Shown in pieces: positions 25,899 through 37,225 of a stretch of DNA of 49,192 nucleotides. The DNA comes from Heyndrickxia coagulans (GTDB lineage: Bacteria > Bacillota > Bacilli > Bacillales > Caldibacillaceae): assembly GCA_902796085.1 (NCBI GenBank), contig CADBNU010000074.1, positions 1 to 49,192 on the forward strand, written 5' to 3'. The position numbers and the translations under genes are program-made. The notes beneath the pieces were generated by a model. That model was not told where the DNA came from. It was given only the letters and a program-made list of their open reading frames with translations, and searched no databases. The first letter of the stretch is position 1. Each line of letters opens with the position of its first letter.

Positions 25899-26456
25899 AT
25901 GGCTAATGATATCATGAATAATGCAAAAGATCGAATGACAAAAGCCGTTCAAGCCTATTCTCGTAACTTATCATCCATCCGTGCAGGACGAGCACATGCT
26001 TCCTTATTAGATCGTATCCAAGTAGAATATTACGGTGTTCCAACTCCAATTAACCAAATTGCTTCGATTTCTGTTCCAGAGGCAAGAATGTTAGTCATTC
26101 AACCTTATGACAAATCTATTGTAAGCGAAGTAGAGAAAGCAATTCAAAAATCAGACTTAGGCATTAACCCGACAAGTGATGGTACCGTTGTGCGACTAAT
26201 TTTCCCACCTTTGACAGAAGAACGCAGAAAAGAATTAGTAAAACAAGTGAAAAAAGAGTCTGAAGATGCGAAAGTAGCTATTCGCAATATACGAAGAGAC
26301 GCAAATGATGATTTGAAAAAACAAGAAAAGAACGGAGATATTACTGAAGACGAGCTACGAAGTCTAACGGATGATGTCCAAAAATTAACTGATGAATATA
26401 TTGCAAAAATTGATCAGATGACGAAAGAAAAAGAAGACGAAATTTTAGAAGTATAA
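25899..26456 (+). CDS. frr: Ribosome recycling factor
   Basis: The 185-residue protein has the expected RRF length and its signatures: [40 protein letters not shown] and [14 protein letters not shown]. With EF-G it splits post-termination ribosomes. GAGGGGGAAA precedes the ATG, and a good terminator follows the gene. Confidence 0.98.
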   Translation: MANDIMNNAKDRMTKAVQAYSRNLSSIRAGRAHASLLDRIQVEYYGVPTPINQIASISVPEARMLVIQPYDKSIVSEVEKAIQKSDLGINPTSDGTVVRLIFPPLTEERRKELVKQVKKESEDAKVAIRNIRRDANDDLKKQEKNGDITEDELRSLTDDVQKLTDEYIAKIDQMTKEKEDEILEV

Positions 26457-26491
26457 GTATCCATCACGTCCATATGTAAAAAATATTGATT

Positions 26492-26520
26492 AAAACCCCT
26501 ATAGGATTCAGGGGTTTTTT
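26492..26520 (+). terminator. Intrinsic terminator after frr
   Basis: AAAACCCCT (26492-26500) pairs with AGGGGTTTT (26510-26518) around a nine-base loop and TTTTTT runs to 26520. It separates the frr transcript from uppS. Confidence 0.9.
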
Positions 26521-26587
26521 CTATATCCATTTTCCTATATAATGTATGTATTCCGTTGACTTTTTTATTCTTTAATGGAAGGAAAAC

Positions 26588-26596
26588 TGGTATAAT
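26588..26596 (+). promoter_or_regulatory. Probable extended -10 SigA promoter of uppS
   Basis: TGG followed by the perfect -10 TATAAT (26591-26596) makes a strong extended -10 element. The -35 region is weak (TTCTTT at 26568-26573, 17-base spacer). Transcription would start near 26603, at the base of the leader hairpin. Confidence 0.65.
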
Positions 26597-26602
26597 TTAC
26601 TA

Positions 26603-26724
26603 ATGGAATAAGGATAGATCTTTACATTCATCTCATCACTACTAAACGGATCTTATCGAGATTTGAATTGTCACCTTATTCCTGTATACATATGCTTTTT
26701 TGAGGTTAAAGTGGAGGATGGACT
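26603..26724 (+). promoter_or_regulatory. Long hairpin leader upstream of uppS
   Basis: GGAATAAGG (26605-26613) is perfectly complementary to CCTTATTCC (26674-26682). Inside, ATTCA plus TCTC (26626-26634) pairs with GAGA plus TGAAT (26658-26668) with a two-base bulge. An alternative pairing of GGATAGATC (26612-26620) with GATCTTATC (26649-26657) would break the outer stem. Six Ts follow at 26696-26701. I do not recognise a known riboswitch or T-box; a regulatory role is inference. Confidence 0.5.
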
Positions 26725-27498
26725 ATGTTTTATAATAAATTTTTCAAGAAGCAAACAGTGCCTAAAACTGTTGCTGAACGTATGGATAAAATAAAATCAT
26801 CCGTGATTCCAAGACATGTAGCGATCATAATGGATGGAAATGGAAGGTGGGCTAAAAAACGTTCTTTACCTAGAGTAGCGGGACACCATGAAGGAATGAA
26901 AGTAGTTCGAAACATTACGATTTTAGCAAATGATCTCGGAATCGAAACGCTTACAATGTTTGCTTTTTCAACTGAAAACTGGAAGCGACCGAAAAGTGAA
27001 GTTGATTTTTTAATGAATCTTCCAGAAGAGTTTTTAAAAATTTATTTACCTGAACTTGTTGAAAAAAATGTAAAAGTGCAAATGATTGGAGATCGCACGC
27101 AAATCCCTAAACATACACTTCGCGCAGTGGATAAAGCAATTCATGATACGAAAAATAATAATGGCTTGATATTAAATTTTGCTTTAAACTATGGTAGTCG
27201 CGCTGAAATTATACACGCGGTGAAAGAAATTGCCCATGATCTTAAAGATGGGAAAATTCTTGAAGAACATATTTCGGAAGAATTATTTTCTAATTATTTA
27301 ATGACAAAACATTTACCGGATCCAGATTTATTAATTCGTACAAGCGGAGAAATTCGATTAAGTAATTTTATGCTGTGGCAATTAGCCTATACTGAATTTT
27401 GCTTTACGGATGTGTTGTGGCCGGATTTTGATGAAGACGAGTTTTTAAAAGCAATAGAACAATATCAAAAACGATCACGTCGATTTGGCGGAATTTAA
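26725..27498 (+). CDS. uppS: Undecaprenyl diphosphate synthase (isoprenyl transferase)
   Basis: The 257-residue protein has D37 in the substrate loop AIIMDGNGRWAKKR, FAFSTENWKRPKSEV near residue 92 and the end motif LIRTSGEIRLSNFMLWQLAY. It adds cis-isoprene units from IPP to farnesyl diphosphate to make the C55 carrier for peptidoglycan and teichoic acids. GGAGGATGG precedes the ATG. It is followed by cdsA after 12 bases. Confidence 0.97.
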   Translation: MFYNKFFKKQTVPKTVAERMDKIKSSVIPRHVAIIMDGNGRWAKKRSLPRVAGHHEGMKVVRNITILANDLGIETLTMFAFSTENWKRPKSEVDFLMNLPEEFLKIYLPELVEKNVKVQMIGDRTQIPKHTLRAVDKAIHDTKNNNGLILNFALNYGSRAEIIHAVKEIAHDLKDGKILEEHISEELFSNYLMTKHLPDPDLLIRTSGEIRLSNFMLWQLAYTEFCFTDVLWPDFDEDEFLKAIEQYQKRSRRFGGI

Positions 27499-27510
27499 AG
27501 GTGGGTTTTC

Positions 27511-28308
27511 ATGATACAGCGAATAATCACAGGAGTCATTGCAGCATTAATTTTTTTGCCATTAACATTCATCGGAGGAATTCCGTTTTTAATCTTAATT
27601 TATGCGATGGCTTCCGTTGCCTTATTTGAAGTTTTAAGGATGAAAAATATAGACATACGATCTTTTCCTGGAATATTTTCATTATTGATATTATGGGTAT
27701 TTTTAATTCCAATTGATCAGTATCCATTATTTTCATTTCTAGATTTAGAATTAAAAATTGAACTTATCTTTTTCGGTTTCCTTATTTTAATGACATATTC
27801 GATTATGAGTCATAACAAATTTTCTTTCGAAAATGTGGCTTATTCAGTTTTAACGATTTTATACATAGGGATTGGCTTTTTTTATATTATTGAAACGAGA
27901 ATGGAAGGGATTTTATATATCTTTTTTGCTCTATTTCTCATTTGGGCTACGGATTCAGGGGCCTACTTTATTGGAAGAAAATTTGGTAAAAAGAAACTGG
28001 CACCGACAATTAGCCCCAACAAAACGGTGGAAGGTTCGATTGGCGGCGTCATTTGTGCATTAATTGTTATGCTGATCTTTTTCTTCTTCACTAATTTAGG
28101 ACAAGAATATTCGTTAATCCGTTTATTTTTGATTACGATTGTTCTATCCGCATTTGGTCAGTTAGGTGATTTAGTGGAATCTGCTTTGAAACGACTTTAC
28201 GATGTGAAGGATTCAGGGAATATCCTGCCAGGTCACGGTGGCATACTCGACCGGGTAGATAGCTGGCTATTTGTTATGCCGTTGTTACATTTTCTTCAAT
28301 TCATATAG
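27511..28308 (+). CDS. cdsA: Phosphatidate cytidylyltransferase CdsA
   Basis: The 265-residue protein has about seven membrane segments. It carries the signature KRLYDVKDSGNILPGHGGIL plus DRVDS near residue 230, with the conserved Asp and Gly residues in place. It makes CDP-diacylglycerol from phosphatidate and CTP, the precursor of phosphatidylglycerol and phosphatidylethanolamine. AAAGGTGGG precedes the ATG. It lies between uppS and dxr, as in B. subtilis. Confidence 0.97.
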   Translation: MIQRIITGVIAALIFLPLTFIGGIPFLILIYAMASVALFEVLRMKNIDIRSFPGIFSLLILWVFLIPIDQYPLFSFLDLELKIELIFFGFLILMTYSIMSHNKFSFENVAYSVLTILYIGIGFFYIIETRMEGILYIFFALFLIWATDSGAYFIGRKFGKKKLAPTISPNKTVEGSIGGVICALIVMLIFFFFTNLGQEYSLIRLFLITIVLSAFGQLGDLVESALKRLYDVKDSGNILPGHGGILDRVDSWLFVMPLLHFLQFI

Positions 28309-28359
28309 ACAAATTTCGAATGAAGCAGCTGTTTTTTCATATATTTGAGGTGAGAGGGT

Positions 28360-29499
28360 ATGAAAGGAATTAGTTTATTAGGTGCAACAGGTTCTATAGG
28401 CACTCAAACATTAGATTGTATACGATCCAACCCCGATCGTTTTAAATTACAGGCAATCGCAGTAGGAAGAAATCTTGATTTAACGAGAAAGATTATTCAA
28501 GAATTTCAACCATCAGTCGTATCTGTTCAATGTAAAGAAGATCAAGAAAAATTAAGAGCTGAGTTTTCAAGTCATATAAAGATTTATTATGGAGAAGAAG
28601 GATTAATCGAGGTAGCCACATATAAGGAATCACAAGTATTAGTAAATGCGATTTTAGGTAGTGTTGGTCTTTTACCGACACTAAAAGCGATTGAAGCAGG
28701 AAAAACGATCGCTATCGCGAATAAAGAAACGTTAGTAACAGCAGGGCACATTGTGATGGCAAAGGCAAAAGAGAAAAATGTCGCAATACTACCTGTAGAT
28801 AGTGAACATTCCGCAATATTTCAATGTTTAAATGGGGAAAGTGATAAGGAAATAGAGAGATTAATAATTACCGCATCCGGTGGTAGTTTTCGAGATAAAT
28901 CAAGGGCTGAATTAGAAAATGTGACAGTAGAAGATGCATTAAATCATCCAAATTGGTCCATGGGTGCAAAAATTACGATTGATTCGGCTACAATGATGAA
29001 TAAAGGTCTCGAAGTGATTGAAGCCCATTGGTTATTTAATCAACCGTATGAAAAAATCGATTGTTTACTTCACAGAGAAAGTACGATCCATTCAATGGTC
29101 GAATTCAAAGATGGCAGCATTATTGCACAACTTGGTACAGCAGATATGCGAATTCCCATTCAATATGCATTAACGTATCCAGAAAGAATTCCTACGAAAT
29201 CGGAAAGATTGGATTTAGCAACAATTGGCAAACTTCATTTTGAAAAAATGGATTTTGATCGTTTCAGATGTTTACAATTTGCTTACGAAGCAGGAAAAAT
29301 TGGTGGTACCTTACCTGTAGTCCTAAACGCCGCAAATGAAGTTGCTGTTCATGCATTTTTAGCTGGAGAAATTTCTTTTTTGCAAATTGAAGACTGGATT
29401 GAAAAAGCATTGACCTCCCATCAAGTTATTGCCAATCCAGATTTACAGACTATTTTACAAGTTGATAAAGAAACACGAGAAGTTGTTAGCCGATATTAA
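28360..29499 (+). CDS. dxr: 1-deoxy-D-xylulose-5-phosphate reductoisomerase
   Basis: The 379-residue protein has the NADPH-binding motif [11 protein letters not shown] (residues 6-16) and metal ligands D147 and E149 in [12 protein letters not shown]218 lies in [12 protein letters not shown]. It commits the MEP pathway to isoprenoid precursors, the substrate source for UppS two genes upstream. GAGGTGAGAGGG precedes the ATG. Confidence 0.98.
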   Translation: MKGISLLGATGSIGTQTLDCIRSNPDRFKLQAIAVGRNLDLTRKIIQEFQPSVVSVQCKEDQEKLRAEFSSHIKIYYGEEGLIEVATYKESQVLVNAILGSVGLLPTLKAIEAGKTIAIANKETLVTAGHIVMAKAKEKNVAILPVDSEHSAIFQCLNGESDKEIERLIITASGGSFRDKSRAELENVTVEDALNHPNWSMGAKITIDSATMMNKGLEVIEAHWLFNQPYEKIDCLLHRESTIHSMVEFKDGSIIAQLGTADMRIPIQYALTYPERIPTKSERLDLATIGKLHFEKMDFDRFRCLQFAYEAGKIGGTLPVVLNAANEVAVHAFLAGEISFLQIEDWIEKALTSHQVIANPDLQTILQVDKETREVVSRY

Positions 29500-29600
29500 T
29501 GAGTAGTTTTTTAAAAATGAAGACAAGTTATTTTTTATTCATGAGAAAATAGAATAAAATGAATTGTAAATCTTATTTTCACAAAGGTGGGGTAATCATT

Positions 29601-30860
29601 GTGAGTACACTGTCAACTGTCTTAGCATTTATATTATTGTTTGGAGCCCTTGTATTTTTTCACGAATTAGGTCATTTCCTTTTCGCCAAAAGAGCAGGGA
29701 TCTTATGTCGTGAATTTGCCATAGGTTTTGGTCCCAAATTATTTGCCTTCAAAAAAAATGAAACTGTTTATACGATTCGATTATTACCCCTCGGTGGATA
29801 TGTGCGTATGGCCGGTGAAGATCCCGAATTAATCGAATTAAAGCCTGGGCTTCGGGTAGGTTTAATATTGGATAATGAAGAAACCGTTCAAAAAATTATC
29901 CTTAATCAAAAGAGTAAATATCCAAATGCAAGAATTATTGAAATTGAGCGGGCAGACATTGAAAAAGATCTATTTATCCAAGGTATTGAAGAAGAGGACG
30001 ATGAACAAAGTAAAATTTATAAAATTGACCCAAAAGCCCAGATTGTTGAAAATGGAGTTGAAAATCAAATTGCTCCATTAGATCGTCAATTTGCAAGTAA
30101 ACCACTACTAGCAAGAACATTAACAATATTTGCTGGTCCTCTTTTTAATTTTCTTTTAGCCATTGTTGTTTTCATTATTATCGGATTGTTACAAGGTGTA
30201 CCTTCTGAAGAAGCAAAGCTAGGGGTTATTACTGAAGATGGTGCGGCCATTGAAGCTGGATTAAAAGAAGGGGATACTGTTCAAGCCATTGATGGTGAAA
30301 AAGTGGAAACTTGGACAGAAATTGTTGAAATTGTCCGTGATAACCCTGGTGAAACATTAACGTTCCAAATAGAACGAGATAACGAAAACATCGAAATTGA
30401 TGTTGTACCGAAGGAAGTGGAAGGACAAGGTAAAATCGGTGTATATGCCCCGATGGATCAATCAGTATTAAGTGCTTTTACTTATGGATTTACAGAGACT
30501 TGGTTTTGGATTAAAACGATTTTCATCATTTTAGGAGATTTGATTAGTGGGGGATTTACGATTGATGCCTTTGGCGGTCCTGTTGCCATTTACGCTTCCA
30601 CAGAAATGGTTGCAGAATCAGGGTTCTTTAATTTATTACGTTGGGGCGCAATGCTAAGTATAAACTTGGGGATTATGAATTTACTTCCAATACCAGCCCT
30701 TGATGGTGGAAGACTAACGTTTTTTGCCATTGAAGCATTACGGGGTAAACCTGTAAGTAAAGAAAAAGAAGGTTTTGTCCATTTGATTGGTTTTTCATTA
30801 CTCATGTTGCTTATGATACTAGTAACATGGAACGATATTCAACGATTCTTTTTAAAATAG
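29601..30860 (+). CDS. rasP: Site-2 intramembrane zinc protease RasP (RseP/YluC)
   Basis: GTG 29601 follows AAGGTGGGG (29584-29592). A frame extending back to ATG 29559 adds a non-family stretch and is rejected. The 419-residue protein has HELGH (21-25, zinc and catalytic Glu) in the first membrane helix and the GGYVRMAGED loop. A PDZ domain lies near 215-285 (AAIEAGLKEGDTVQAIDGEK), and NLLPIPALDGGR near residue 365 provides the third ligand. It cleaves anti-sigma factors and other membrane peptides after a first cut. A weak gap of about 100 bases separates it from dxr. Confidence 0.96.
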   Translation: MSTLSTVLAFILLFGALVFFHELGHFLFAKRAGILCREFAIGFGPKLFAFKKNETVYTIRLLPLGGYVRMAGEDPELIELKPGLRVGLILDNEETVQKIILNQKSKYPNARIIEIERADIEKDLFIQGIEEEDDEQSKIYKIDPKAQIVENGVENQIAPLDRQFASKPLLARTLTIFAGPLFNFLLAIVVFIIIGLLQGVPSEEAKLGVITEDGAAIEAGLKEGDTVQAIDGEKVETWTEIVEIVRDNPGETLTFQIERDNENIEIDVVPKEVEGQGKIGVYAPMDQSVLSAFTYGFTETWFWIKTIFIILGDLISGGFTIDAFGGPVAIYASTEMVAESGFFNLLRWGAMLSINLGIMNLLPIPALDGGRLTFFAIEALRGKPVSKEKEGFVHLIGFSLLMLLMILVTWNDIQRFFLK

Positions 30861-30889
30861 AAAATAGAATAGACTTTGAGGTGTAAAAA

Positions 30890-32581
30890 ATGAAGCAAAG
30901 CAATACTTTTATTCCTACTTTAAGAGAAGTTCCATCAGATGCAGAAATTAAAAGTCATAAACTATTACTACGCGCCGGTTTCATCCGTCAAGTGGCTAGT
31001 GGTGTTTATACGTATATGCCGTTAGGCTGGCGTGTTTTACAAAAGATTGAAAAAATTGTCCGTGAAGAAATGGATAAAGCCGGTGGTGTTGAATTATTAA
31101 TGCCAGCATTACAACCGGCAGAACTTTGGCAAGAATCCGGGCGTTGGAATGATTATGGTCCTGAATTGATGCGTTTAAATGATCGTCATGAACGACCATT
31201 TGCTCTCGGTCCAACTCATGAAGAAGTAATTACTGCACTTGTTCGTGATGAGATAAAATCATATAAACGGTTACCATTAACCTTGTATCAAATCCAAACA
31301 AAATTCCGTGATGAAAAACGCCCGAGAATGGGATTACTTCGCGGAAGGGAATTTGTAATGAAAGATGCATATTCATTCCATACCACGAGAGAAAGTCTTG
31401 ATGAAACGTATGAGAAAATGTACGAAGCATATTCGAATATATTCTCAAGATTAGGCTTGAATTTCCGAGCCGTTATTGCCGATTCTGGATCAATTGGTGG
31501 AAAAGGTACCCATGAATTCATGGTATTATCTGAAATTGGTGAAGATACAATCGCTTTTTCTGATGAATCTGACTATGCTGCAAATATTGAGATGGCTGAA
31601 GTCGTCACAACCTATAATAAAAAGGATGAACCATTAAAAGAATTACAAAAAGTCAATACTGGTGAACATAAAACGATTGAAGATGTTGTAACCTTCTTAA
31701 AAATTCAGTCCGAAGATACGATAAAATCATTATTATTTAAAGTTGACGGCGAATTTGTTCTTGTTCTAGTTCGTGGTGACCATGAAGTAAATGATGTGAA
31801 AGTGAAAAATTTACTAGATGCTTCAGTTGTTGAACTAGCAACACCAGAAGAGACTGAACGAATCATCGGTTGTCAAATTGGCAACGTCGGACCTATCGGT
31901 GTTCAAAATGTAAAAGTGATTGCAGATATTGCAGTCCAGTATATTGTTAACGGTGTTTGTGGTGCCAATGAAGAACACATGCATTATGTAAATGTTAACC
32001 CTGATCGTGATTTTCAAGTAGACACATACGCAGATCTTCGCTTTATTCAAGAAGGAGATCCTTCACCAGATGGTAAAGGCACAGTAAAATTTGCAAAAGG
32101 TATTGAAGTTGGTCATGTATTTAAACTAGGTACAAAATATAGTAATGCATTAAATGCAACTTTTCTTGATGAAAATGGTCGTTCTCAACCAATGATTATG
32201 GGTTGCTATGGAATCGGTATTTCAAGATTAATGATGGCCATCGCTGAACAATTTGCAGATGATAAAGGACTTGTATGGCCAGAGGTTGTTTCTCCATATC
32301 AAGTTCATATCCTTATTGTTAATATGAAAGACGAAACCCAAACGTCTTTAGGCTTTGATGTTTATCATCGATTACAAAAAGCAGGTTTCGAAGTATTATT
32401 AGATGATCGAAATGAACGTGCCGGTGTAAAATTTGCTGACAGTGATCTAATTGGCATACCAACAAGAATTACTATTGGTAAAAAAGCTAGTGACGGAATC
32501 GTTGAGATGAAAGATCGTCAAACAGGTGAAGTGAAAGAAATCGCTGTTGACCAAATGATAAATGAACTAGCAAAAGCATAA
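30890..32581 (+). CDS. proS: Prolyl-tRNA synthetase (bacterial type with editing insertion)
   Basis: The 563-residue protein has class II motif 2 ([20 protein letters not shown], then MKDAYSFH) and an editing insertion at about residues 225-400 ([20 protein letters not shown]). Motif 3 is [20 protein letters not shown], and a HGTP anticodon-binding domain follows. It charges proline onto its tRNA and clears Ala-tRNAPro. A terminator follows. Confidence 0.97.
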   Translation: MKQSNTFIPTLREVPSDAEIKSHKLLLRAGFIRQVASGVYTYMPLGWRVLQKIEKIVREEMDKAGGVELLMPALQPAELWQESGRWNDYGPELMRLNDRHERPFALGPTHEEVITALVRDEIKSYKRLPLTLYQIQTKFRDEKRPRMGLLRGREFVMKDAYSFHTTRESLDETYEKMYEAYSNIFSRLGLNFRAVIADSGSIGGKGTHEFMVLSEIGEDTIAFSDESDYAANIEMAEVVTTYNKKDEPLKELQKVNTGEHKTIEDVVTFLKIQSEDTIKSLLFKVDGEFVLVLVRGDHEVNDVKVKNLLDASVVELATPEETERIIGCQIGNVGPIGVQNVKVIADIAVQYIVNGVCGANEEHMHYVNVNPDRDFQVDTYADLRFIQEGDPSPDGKGTVKFAKGIEVGHVFKLGTKYSNALNATFLDENGRSQPMIMGCYGIGISRLMMAIAEQFADDKGLVWPEVVSPYQVHILIVNMKDETQTSLGFDVYHRLQKAGFEVLLDDRNERAGVKFADSDLIGIPTRITIGKKASDGIVEMKDRQTGEVKEIAVDQMINELAKA

Positions 32582-32588
32582 TATATTT

Positions 32589-32623
32589 GGGGCTGACTAT
32601 TCATTCAGCCTCCTTTTCTTTTT
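32589..32623 (+). terminator. Intrinsic terminator after proS
   Basis: GGGGCTGA (32589-32596) pairs with TCAGCCTC (32605-32612, one G-U pair) across an eight-base loop, and the tract TTTTCTTTTT follows. It ends the uppS-cdsA-dxr-rasP-proS transcript. Confidence 0.85.
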
Positions 32624-32649
32624 ACTTGAATGTAAGCAACAATAACGAA

Positions 32650-32678
32650 CTGATAGAAATATTGGTTTATGTTATAAT
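32650..32678 (+). promoter_or_regulatory. Probable SigA promoter of polC
   Basis: CTGATA (32650-32655) and TATAAT (32673-32678) are 17 bases apart, with TGT before the -10. Transcription would begin near 32685, about 70 bases before the polC start. Confidence 0.7.
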
Positions 32679-32753
32679 AGTCCATGACATTTTTGATGCG
32701 TCTTTTAGTAGAGGTATGGATGAAGAAAATCTGTAATCCTACGGGGGGATTAT

Positions 32754-35700
32754 ATGAATCAAATGAATAAACATAAAGAGCATTTTCAAATTCTTTTACA
32801 ACAATTAAATTTAAGGGAAGATCAATATTTTCCATATTTTAAAAATGGTGAAATCGAAAAGTTAGTAATAGAGAAGAAAGCCAGAAAATGGGAGTTTCAT
32901 TTTTTACTTGAATCGGTCCTTCCTTTCCAAGTCTTTCTCCCCTTTACGACTCGATTAAAAGAAACGTTTGCAGAAATTGCTACAATTTCTTTTATGATTA
33001 AAACCCTTAATCAAGAAGTAAATGGACAAATTGTACAAGAATATTGGAAATATATTATTCAACAGTTGGACGGAATGTCTCCTGTACTATTAACCTTGTT
33101 GAATGATCAGGTTCCGAAAATAGCAGGGAACAAAATAATTGTCCAAGCACGAAATGATACGGAACGTATAACTTTAAAGAAAAAATATGCGCCTATTATT
33201 TTAAATTTATACCAACAATATGGTTTTCCACCGCTTCAATTCGATGTTGATGAAAACTATCAAACAAACGATGAAATATATCAACAGTTCCTTATTGAGC
33301 GTCAAAAAGAAGATGAAGAACGAGCCAAACAAGCGGTATTGGACATGCAAAAACCTGTTGTTGAAAACAAAGAAGAAAATGAGGAACAAGGTCCGCTTAT
33401 CATTGGTTATCCAATTCAAGGAGATCAAGAGTACCGTACTTTAAATGAAATTACAGAAGAAGAGCGCAGGATCGTTGTTGAAGGTTATATTTTTGCATGT
33501 GAAACGAAAGAATTGCGTAGTGGTCGAACATTACTAGAATTTAAAATGACTGATTATACCAATTCCATTCTTGTAAAAATGTTTTCTAAAGACAATAAGG
33601 AAGATAAAGAAAAACTAAACCGTATAAAAAAAGGTATGTGGGTTAAAGTACGCGGGAATGTCCAAAATGATACGTTTGTTAGAGATTTAGTTTTAATGGC
33701 TAACGATATTAATGAAATAAAACCAAAGGGCATTCGAAAAGATCTCGCGCCAGAAGGAGAAAGACGTGTTGAACTACATGCCCATACTCAAATGAGCCAA
33801 ATGGATGCTGTAGTTTCGGCGAGTGACTTAATTGCACAGGCAGCCAAATGGGGGCATAAGGCAGTAGCCATAACTGATCACGCTGTTGTTCAATCCTTTC
33901 CAGAAGCTTATAAACAAGCAAAAAAACAAGGAATTAAAGTTATTTATGGTGTTGAAGCAAATCTTGTTGATGACGGTGTTCCAATCGTCTATAATCCGAC
34001 TAATTGGAATTTAGAAGACGCCACATATGTTGTATTTGATGTTGAAACGACAGGTCTTTCAGCGGTTTATAATACGATAATTGAACTTGCTGCAGTTAAA
34101 ATTAAGAATGGAGAAGTCATTGATAAGTTCGAATCTTTTGCTAATCCACATCATCCTTTATCTGCTTTTACAATTGAATTAACAGGCATTACGGATGATA
34201 TGGTAAAAGATGCTCCTGATCCTGAAGAAGTGTTACAACGCTTTTATGATTGGAGTCGCGATTCCATCATCGTTGCTCATAACGCTTCCTTCGATACAGG
34301 CTTTTTAAATGTTGGGTATCAAAAAATAGGAAAAGGAAAATACACCGATCCGACAATTGATACGTTAGAGTTAGCAAGATTTATTTTTCCTGATATGAAA
34401 AATCATCGATTAAATACGTTAGCAAAAAAACTATATGTAGAACTGACACAGCATCATCGCGCAATATATGACGTAGAAGCAACAGGCTTTATACTTATAA
34501 AACTATTAAAAGAGGCTAAAGAAAAAGGGATTACATGCCTCGATGAATTAAATGAATACAGTAAAAGTGATACAAGTTACAAAAGAAGTAGACCATATCA
34601 TGCAACATTACTTGCTCAAAATCAAGTAGGACTTAAAAATATATTTAAACTCGTTTCGGAGTCCCATGTGAATTATTTTTATCGTGTACCACGTATCCCA
34701 AGATCTGTGCTAATGGAGTATCGTGAAGGGATATTAGTTGGCTCTGCATGTGATAAAGGTGAAGTTTTTGAAACAGCACAACAAAAATCCGTCGAGGAAC
34801 TCGAAGAAGTGGCGAAATTCTATGACTTTTTAGAAGTTCATCCGAAGGCTGTGTATGCTCATTTAATTGAAAATGACACCGTTCAAAGTGAAGAACAACT
34901 GGAAGAAACGATAAAGAAAATTATTCAAGTCGGCGATAAATTAAACATTCCAGTTGTAGCAACAGGAAACGTACACTATTTGCATCCAAGAGATAAAATA
35001 TATCGTAAAATTTTAATAAATTCGCAAGGTGGTGCTAACCAACTCAATCGTTGGAAGTTACCAGATGTACATTTCCGAACAACGGATGAAATGTTGGAAG
35101 CTTTTCAATTTTTAGGCGAAGAAAAGGCGAAAGAAATTGTTGTTCATAATACGAATAAAATTGCTGATTCAATTGAAGAGATTCAAGTTATCCGTGACCA
35201 ACTATATACACCTAAAATTGAAGGTGCAGAAGATAAAGTAACGAATATGAGCTATGAAAAGGCGAAAAAAATTTATGGTGATCCTCTTCCTGAAATAATT
35301 GAAAAACGCTTGGAAAAAGAATTGAAAAGTATTATCGGAAATGGATTCGCGGTTATTTATTTAATTTCCCATGAACTTGTAAAAAAATCATTAAGTGATG
35401 GTTACTTAGTTGGTTCTCGGGGGTCTGTCGGTTCATCCTTTGTTGCAACGATGATGGAAATTACAGAAGTAAATCCAATGCCACCGCATTATGTATGTCC
35501 AAATTGTAAACATTCGGAATTTATCACAGACGGTTCCATTGGTAGTGGTTTTGACTTACCTGATAAACAATGTCCAAAATGTGGAACGTTTTATAATAAA
35601 GATGGACAGGATATACCGTTTGAAACATTTCTTGGCTTTAATGGAGATAAGGTACCAGACATCGACTTAAACTTCTCAGGAGAATATCAGCCACGAGCTC

Positions 35701-37076
35701 ACAATTATACGAAAGTATTATTCGGTGAAGATTATGTGTATCGAGCAGGAACAATTGGTACTGTTGCGGATAAAACGGCTTACGGATATGTAAGAGGCTT
35801 TGAAGAAGATCATAATATTCATTTACGTAACGCAGAACGAGAACGATTATCGATGGGCATGACCGGGGTTAAAAGAACAACGGGTCAACACCCAGGAGGA
35901 ATTATCGTCATCCCAGATTATATGGATGTTTATGATTTCACACCAATCCAATATCCAGCCGATGATCAAAGTGCAGAGTGGCGAACTACTCATTTTGATT
36001 TCCATTCCATTGATGCCAATGTATTGAAACTTGACATTCTTGGTCACGATGATCCTACGGTTCTGCGGATGCTACAAGAATTGAGTGGCATAGATCCAAG
36101 AACAATTCCAACCGATGACCCTGAAGTAATGGGGATTTTTAGTGGTCCTGAGCCATTAGGTGTAACTGAAGAACAGATTATGTGTAAAACCGGTACACTC
36201 GGCATTCCTGAATTCGGAACACGGTTTGTCCGTCAAATGTTAGAGGAAACTCATCCTTCGACATTCTCGGAATTATTACAAATCTCAGGTCTTTCCCATG
36301 GGACCGATGTTTGGCTAGGGAATGCCCAAGAATTAATTCGAAACGGCATTTGTACGTTAAAAGATGTTATTGGTTGTCGTGACGATATTATGGTAGGGTT
36401 AATGTATTATGGGTTAGAGCCTTCTAAAGCATTTAAAATTATGGAATCAGTCCGTAAAGGTCGTGGCTTAACAGAAGAAATGGAAGCAGATATGCGAGCC
36501 CACGATGTTCCTGATTGGTATATTGATTCATGTAAAAAAATAAAATATATGTTCCCTAAAGCTCACGCTGCAGCATATATTTTAAACGCCGTACGAATTG
36601 CATGGTTTAAAGTTCATCACCCACTGTTATATTACGCAACATATTTTACCGTTCGTGCAGAGGACTTTGATATTGATGTAATGACAAGTGGTGCTAATGC
36701 AATACGTAAACGGCTTAACGAAATTTATGAAAAAGGTTTAGATGCATCTCCGAAAGAAAAAAGTTTATTAACTGTATTAGAACTTGCGCTTGAAATGTGT
36801 GAACGTGGATATTCTTTTAAAAAGATTGATCTTTATAAATCAGATGCCCATGAGTTTAAAATTGATGGTGATGCTTTAATCTTACCATTTGATGCGATTC
36901 CAGGATTAGGTACGAATGCTGCATATAATATCGTAAGAGCCCGTGAAGAAGGAGAATTTTTATCAAAAGAAGACTTACAACAAAGAGGGAAAGTATCTAA
37001 AACCATTATGGAGTTTTTAGAAAATCACGGGGCGCTGGAAGGTTTACCAGATCAAAATCAGTTATCTCTATTCTAA
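32754..37076 (+). CDS. polC: DNA polymerase III alpha subunit, PolC type
   Basis: This 1440-residue replicative polymerase has an OB-fold region (about 230-320) and a PHP domain starting [13 protein letters not shown] (340). A DnaQ-type 3'-5' exonuclease with DVE at 429-431 is inserted within the PHP region. A zinc site has C915, C918, C940 and C943, and the polymerase Asp pair D969/D971 is in [12 protein letters not shown]. The C-terminal QLSLF (1436-1440) is a clamp-binding peptide. The order is that of PolC and not DnaE. Its GGGGGGA ribosome site is a little unusual. The gene has its own promoter. Confidence 0.98.
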   Translation: MNQMNKHKEHFQILLQQLNLREDQYFPYFKNGEIEKLVIEKKARKWEFHFLLESVLPFQVFLPFTTRLKETFAEIATISFMIKTLNQEVNGQIVQEYWKYIIQQLDGMSPVLLTLLNDQVPKIAGNKIIVQARNDTERITLKKKYAPIILNLYQQYGFPPLQFDVDENYQTNDEIYQQFLIERQKEDEERAKQAVLDMQKPVVENKEENEEQGPLIIGYPIQGDQEYRTLNEITEEERRIVVEGYIFACETKELRSGRTLLEFKMTDYTNSILVKMFSKDNKEDKEKLNRIKKGMWVKVRGNVQNDTFVRDLVLMANDINEIKPKGIRKDLAPEGERRVELHAHTQMSQMDAVVSASDLIAQAAKWGHKAVAITDHAVVQSFPEAYKQAKKQGIKVIYGVEANLVDDGVPIVYNPTNWNLEDATYVVFDVETTGLSAVYNTIIELAAVKIKNGEVIDKFESFANPHHPLSAFTIELTGITDDMVKDAPDPEEVLQRFYDWSRDSIIVAHNASFDTGFLNVGYQKIGKGKYTDPTIDTLELARFIFPDMKNHRLNTLAKKLYVELTQHHRAIYDVEATGFILIKLLKEAKEKGITCLDELNEYSKSDTSYKRSRPYHATLLAQNQVGLKNIFKLVSESHVNYFYRVPRIPRSVLMEYREGILVGSACDKGEVFETAQQKSVEELEEVAKFYDFLEVHPKAVYAHLIENDTVQSEEQLEETIKKIIQVGDKLNIPVVATGNVHYLHPRDKIYRKILINSQGGANQLNRWKLPDVHFRTTDEMLEAFQFLGEEKAKEIVVHNTNKIADSIEEIQVIRDQLYTPKIEGAEDKVTNMSYEKAKKIYGDPLPEIIEKRLEKELKSIIGNGFAVIYLISHELVKKSLSDGYLVGSRGSVGSSFVATMMEITEVNPMPPHYVCPNCKHSEFITDGSIGSGFDLPDKQCPKCGTFYNKDGQDIPFETFLGFNGDKVPDIDLNFSGEYQPRAHNYTKVLFGEDYVYRAGTIGTVADKTAYGYVRGFEEDHNIHLRNAERERLSMGMTGVKRTTGQHPGGIIVIPDYMDVYDFTPIQYPADDQSAEWRTTHFDFHSIDANVLKLDILGHDDPTVLRMLQELSGIDPRTIPTDDPEVMGIFSGPEPLGVTEEQIMCKTGTLGIPEFGTRFVRQMLEETHPSTFSELLQISGLSHGTDVWLGNAQELIRNGICTLKDVIGCRDDIMVGLMYYGLEPSKAFKIMESVRKGRGLTEEMEADMRAHDVPDWYIDSCKKIKYMFPKAHAAAYILNAVRIAWFKVHHPLLYYATYFTVRAEDFDIDVMTSGANAIRKRLNEIYEKGLDASPKEKSLLTVLELALEMCERGYSFKKIDLYKSDAHEFKIDGDALILPFDAIPGLGTNAAYNIVRAREEGEFLSKEDLQQRGKVSKTIMEFLENHGALEGLPDQNQLSLF

Positions 37077-37124
37077 AATTTATTAAAGTCAGTTTGAACT
37101 CACAGCCCATGGATGCTTGTGATA

Positions 37125-37153
37125 TTGCATTAAATTAACAGATATGGTATAGT
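37125..37153 (+). promoter_or_regulatory. Candidate SigA promoter of the rimP-nusA operon
   Basis: TTGCAT (37125-37130) and TATAGT (37148-37153) are 17 bases apart, with TGG giving an extended -10. The predicted start near 37160 lies upstream of the terminator-like hairpin at 37187-37212, which would make that hairpin part of the leader. Confidence 0.5.
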
Positions 37154-37186
37154 TTTATTGGTAATTCTAATTTATAGTCACTAAAA

Positions 37187-37225
37187 AAAGAGTGGGGGAT
37201 TCCTCACTCTTTAAGTTTTGTCTAA
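37187..37225 (+). terminator. Weak intrinsic terminator/attenuator ahead of rimP-nusA
   Basis: AAAGAGTG (37187-37194) pairs with CACTCTTT (37205-37212), followed by an interrupted tract AAGTTTTGTCTAAATTTTTT. It could end the polC transcript, or act in the leader of the nusA operon if the promoter at 37125-37153 is used. In B. subtilis, nusA is limited by NusA-stimulated termination in its leader without an antiterminator; the interrupted U-tract here fits such a NusA-dependent site. Confidence 0.65.

Noticed and set aside
26556..26596. TTGACT as -35 for the uppS TATAAT
   Set aside because: The spacer would be 29 bases, far beyond the usable 16-18. The extended -10 explains the promoter better.
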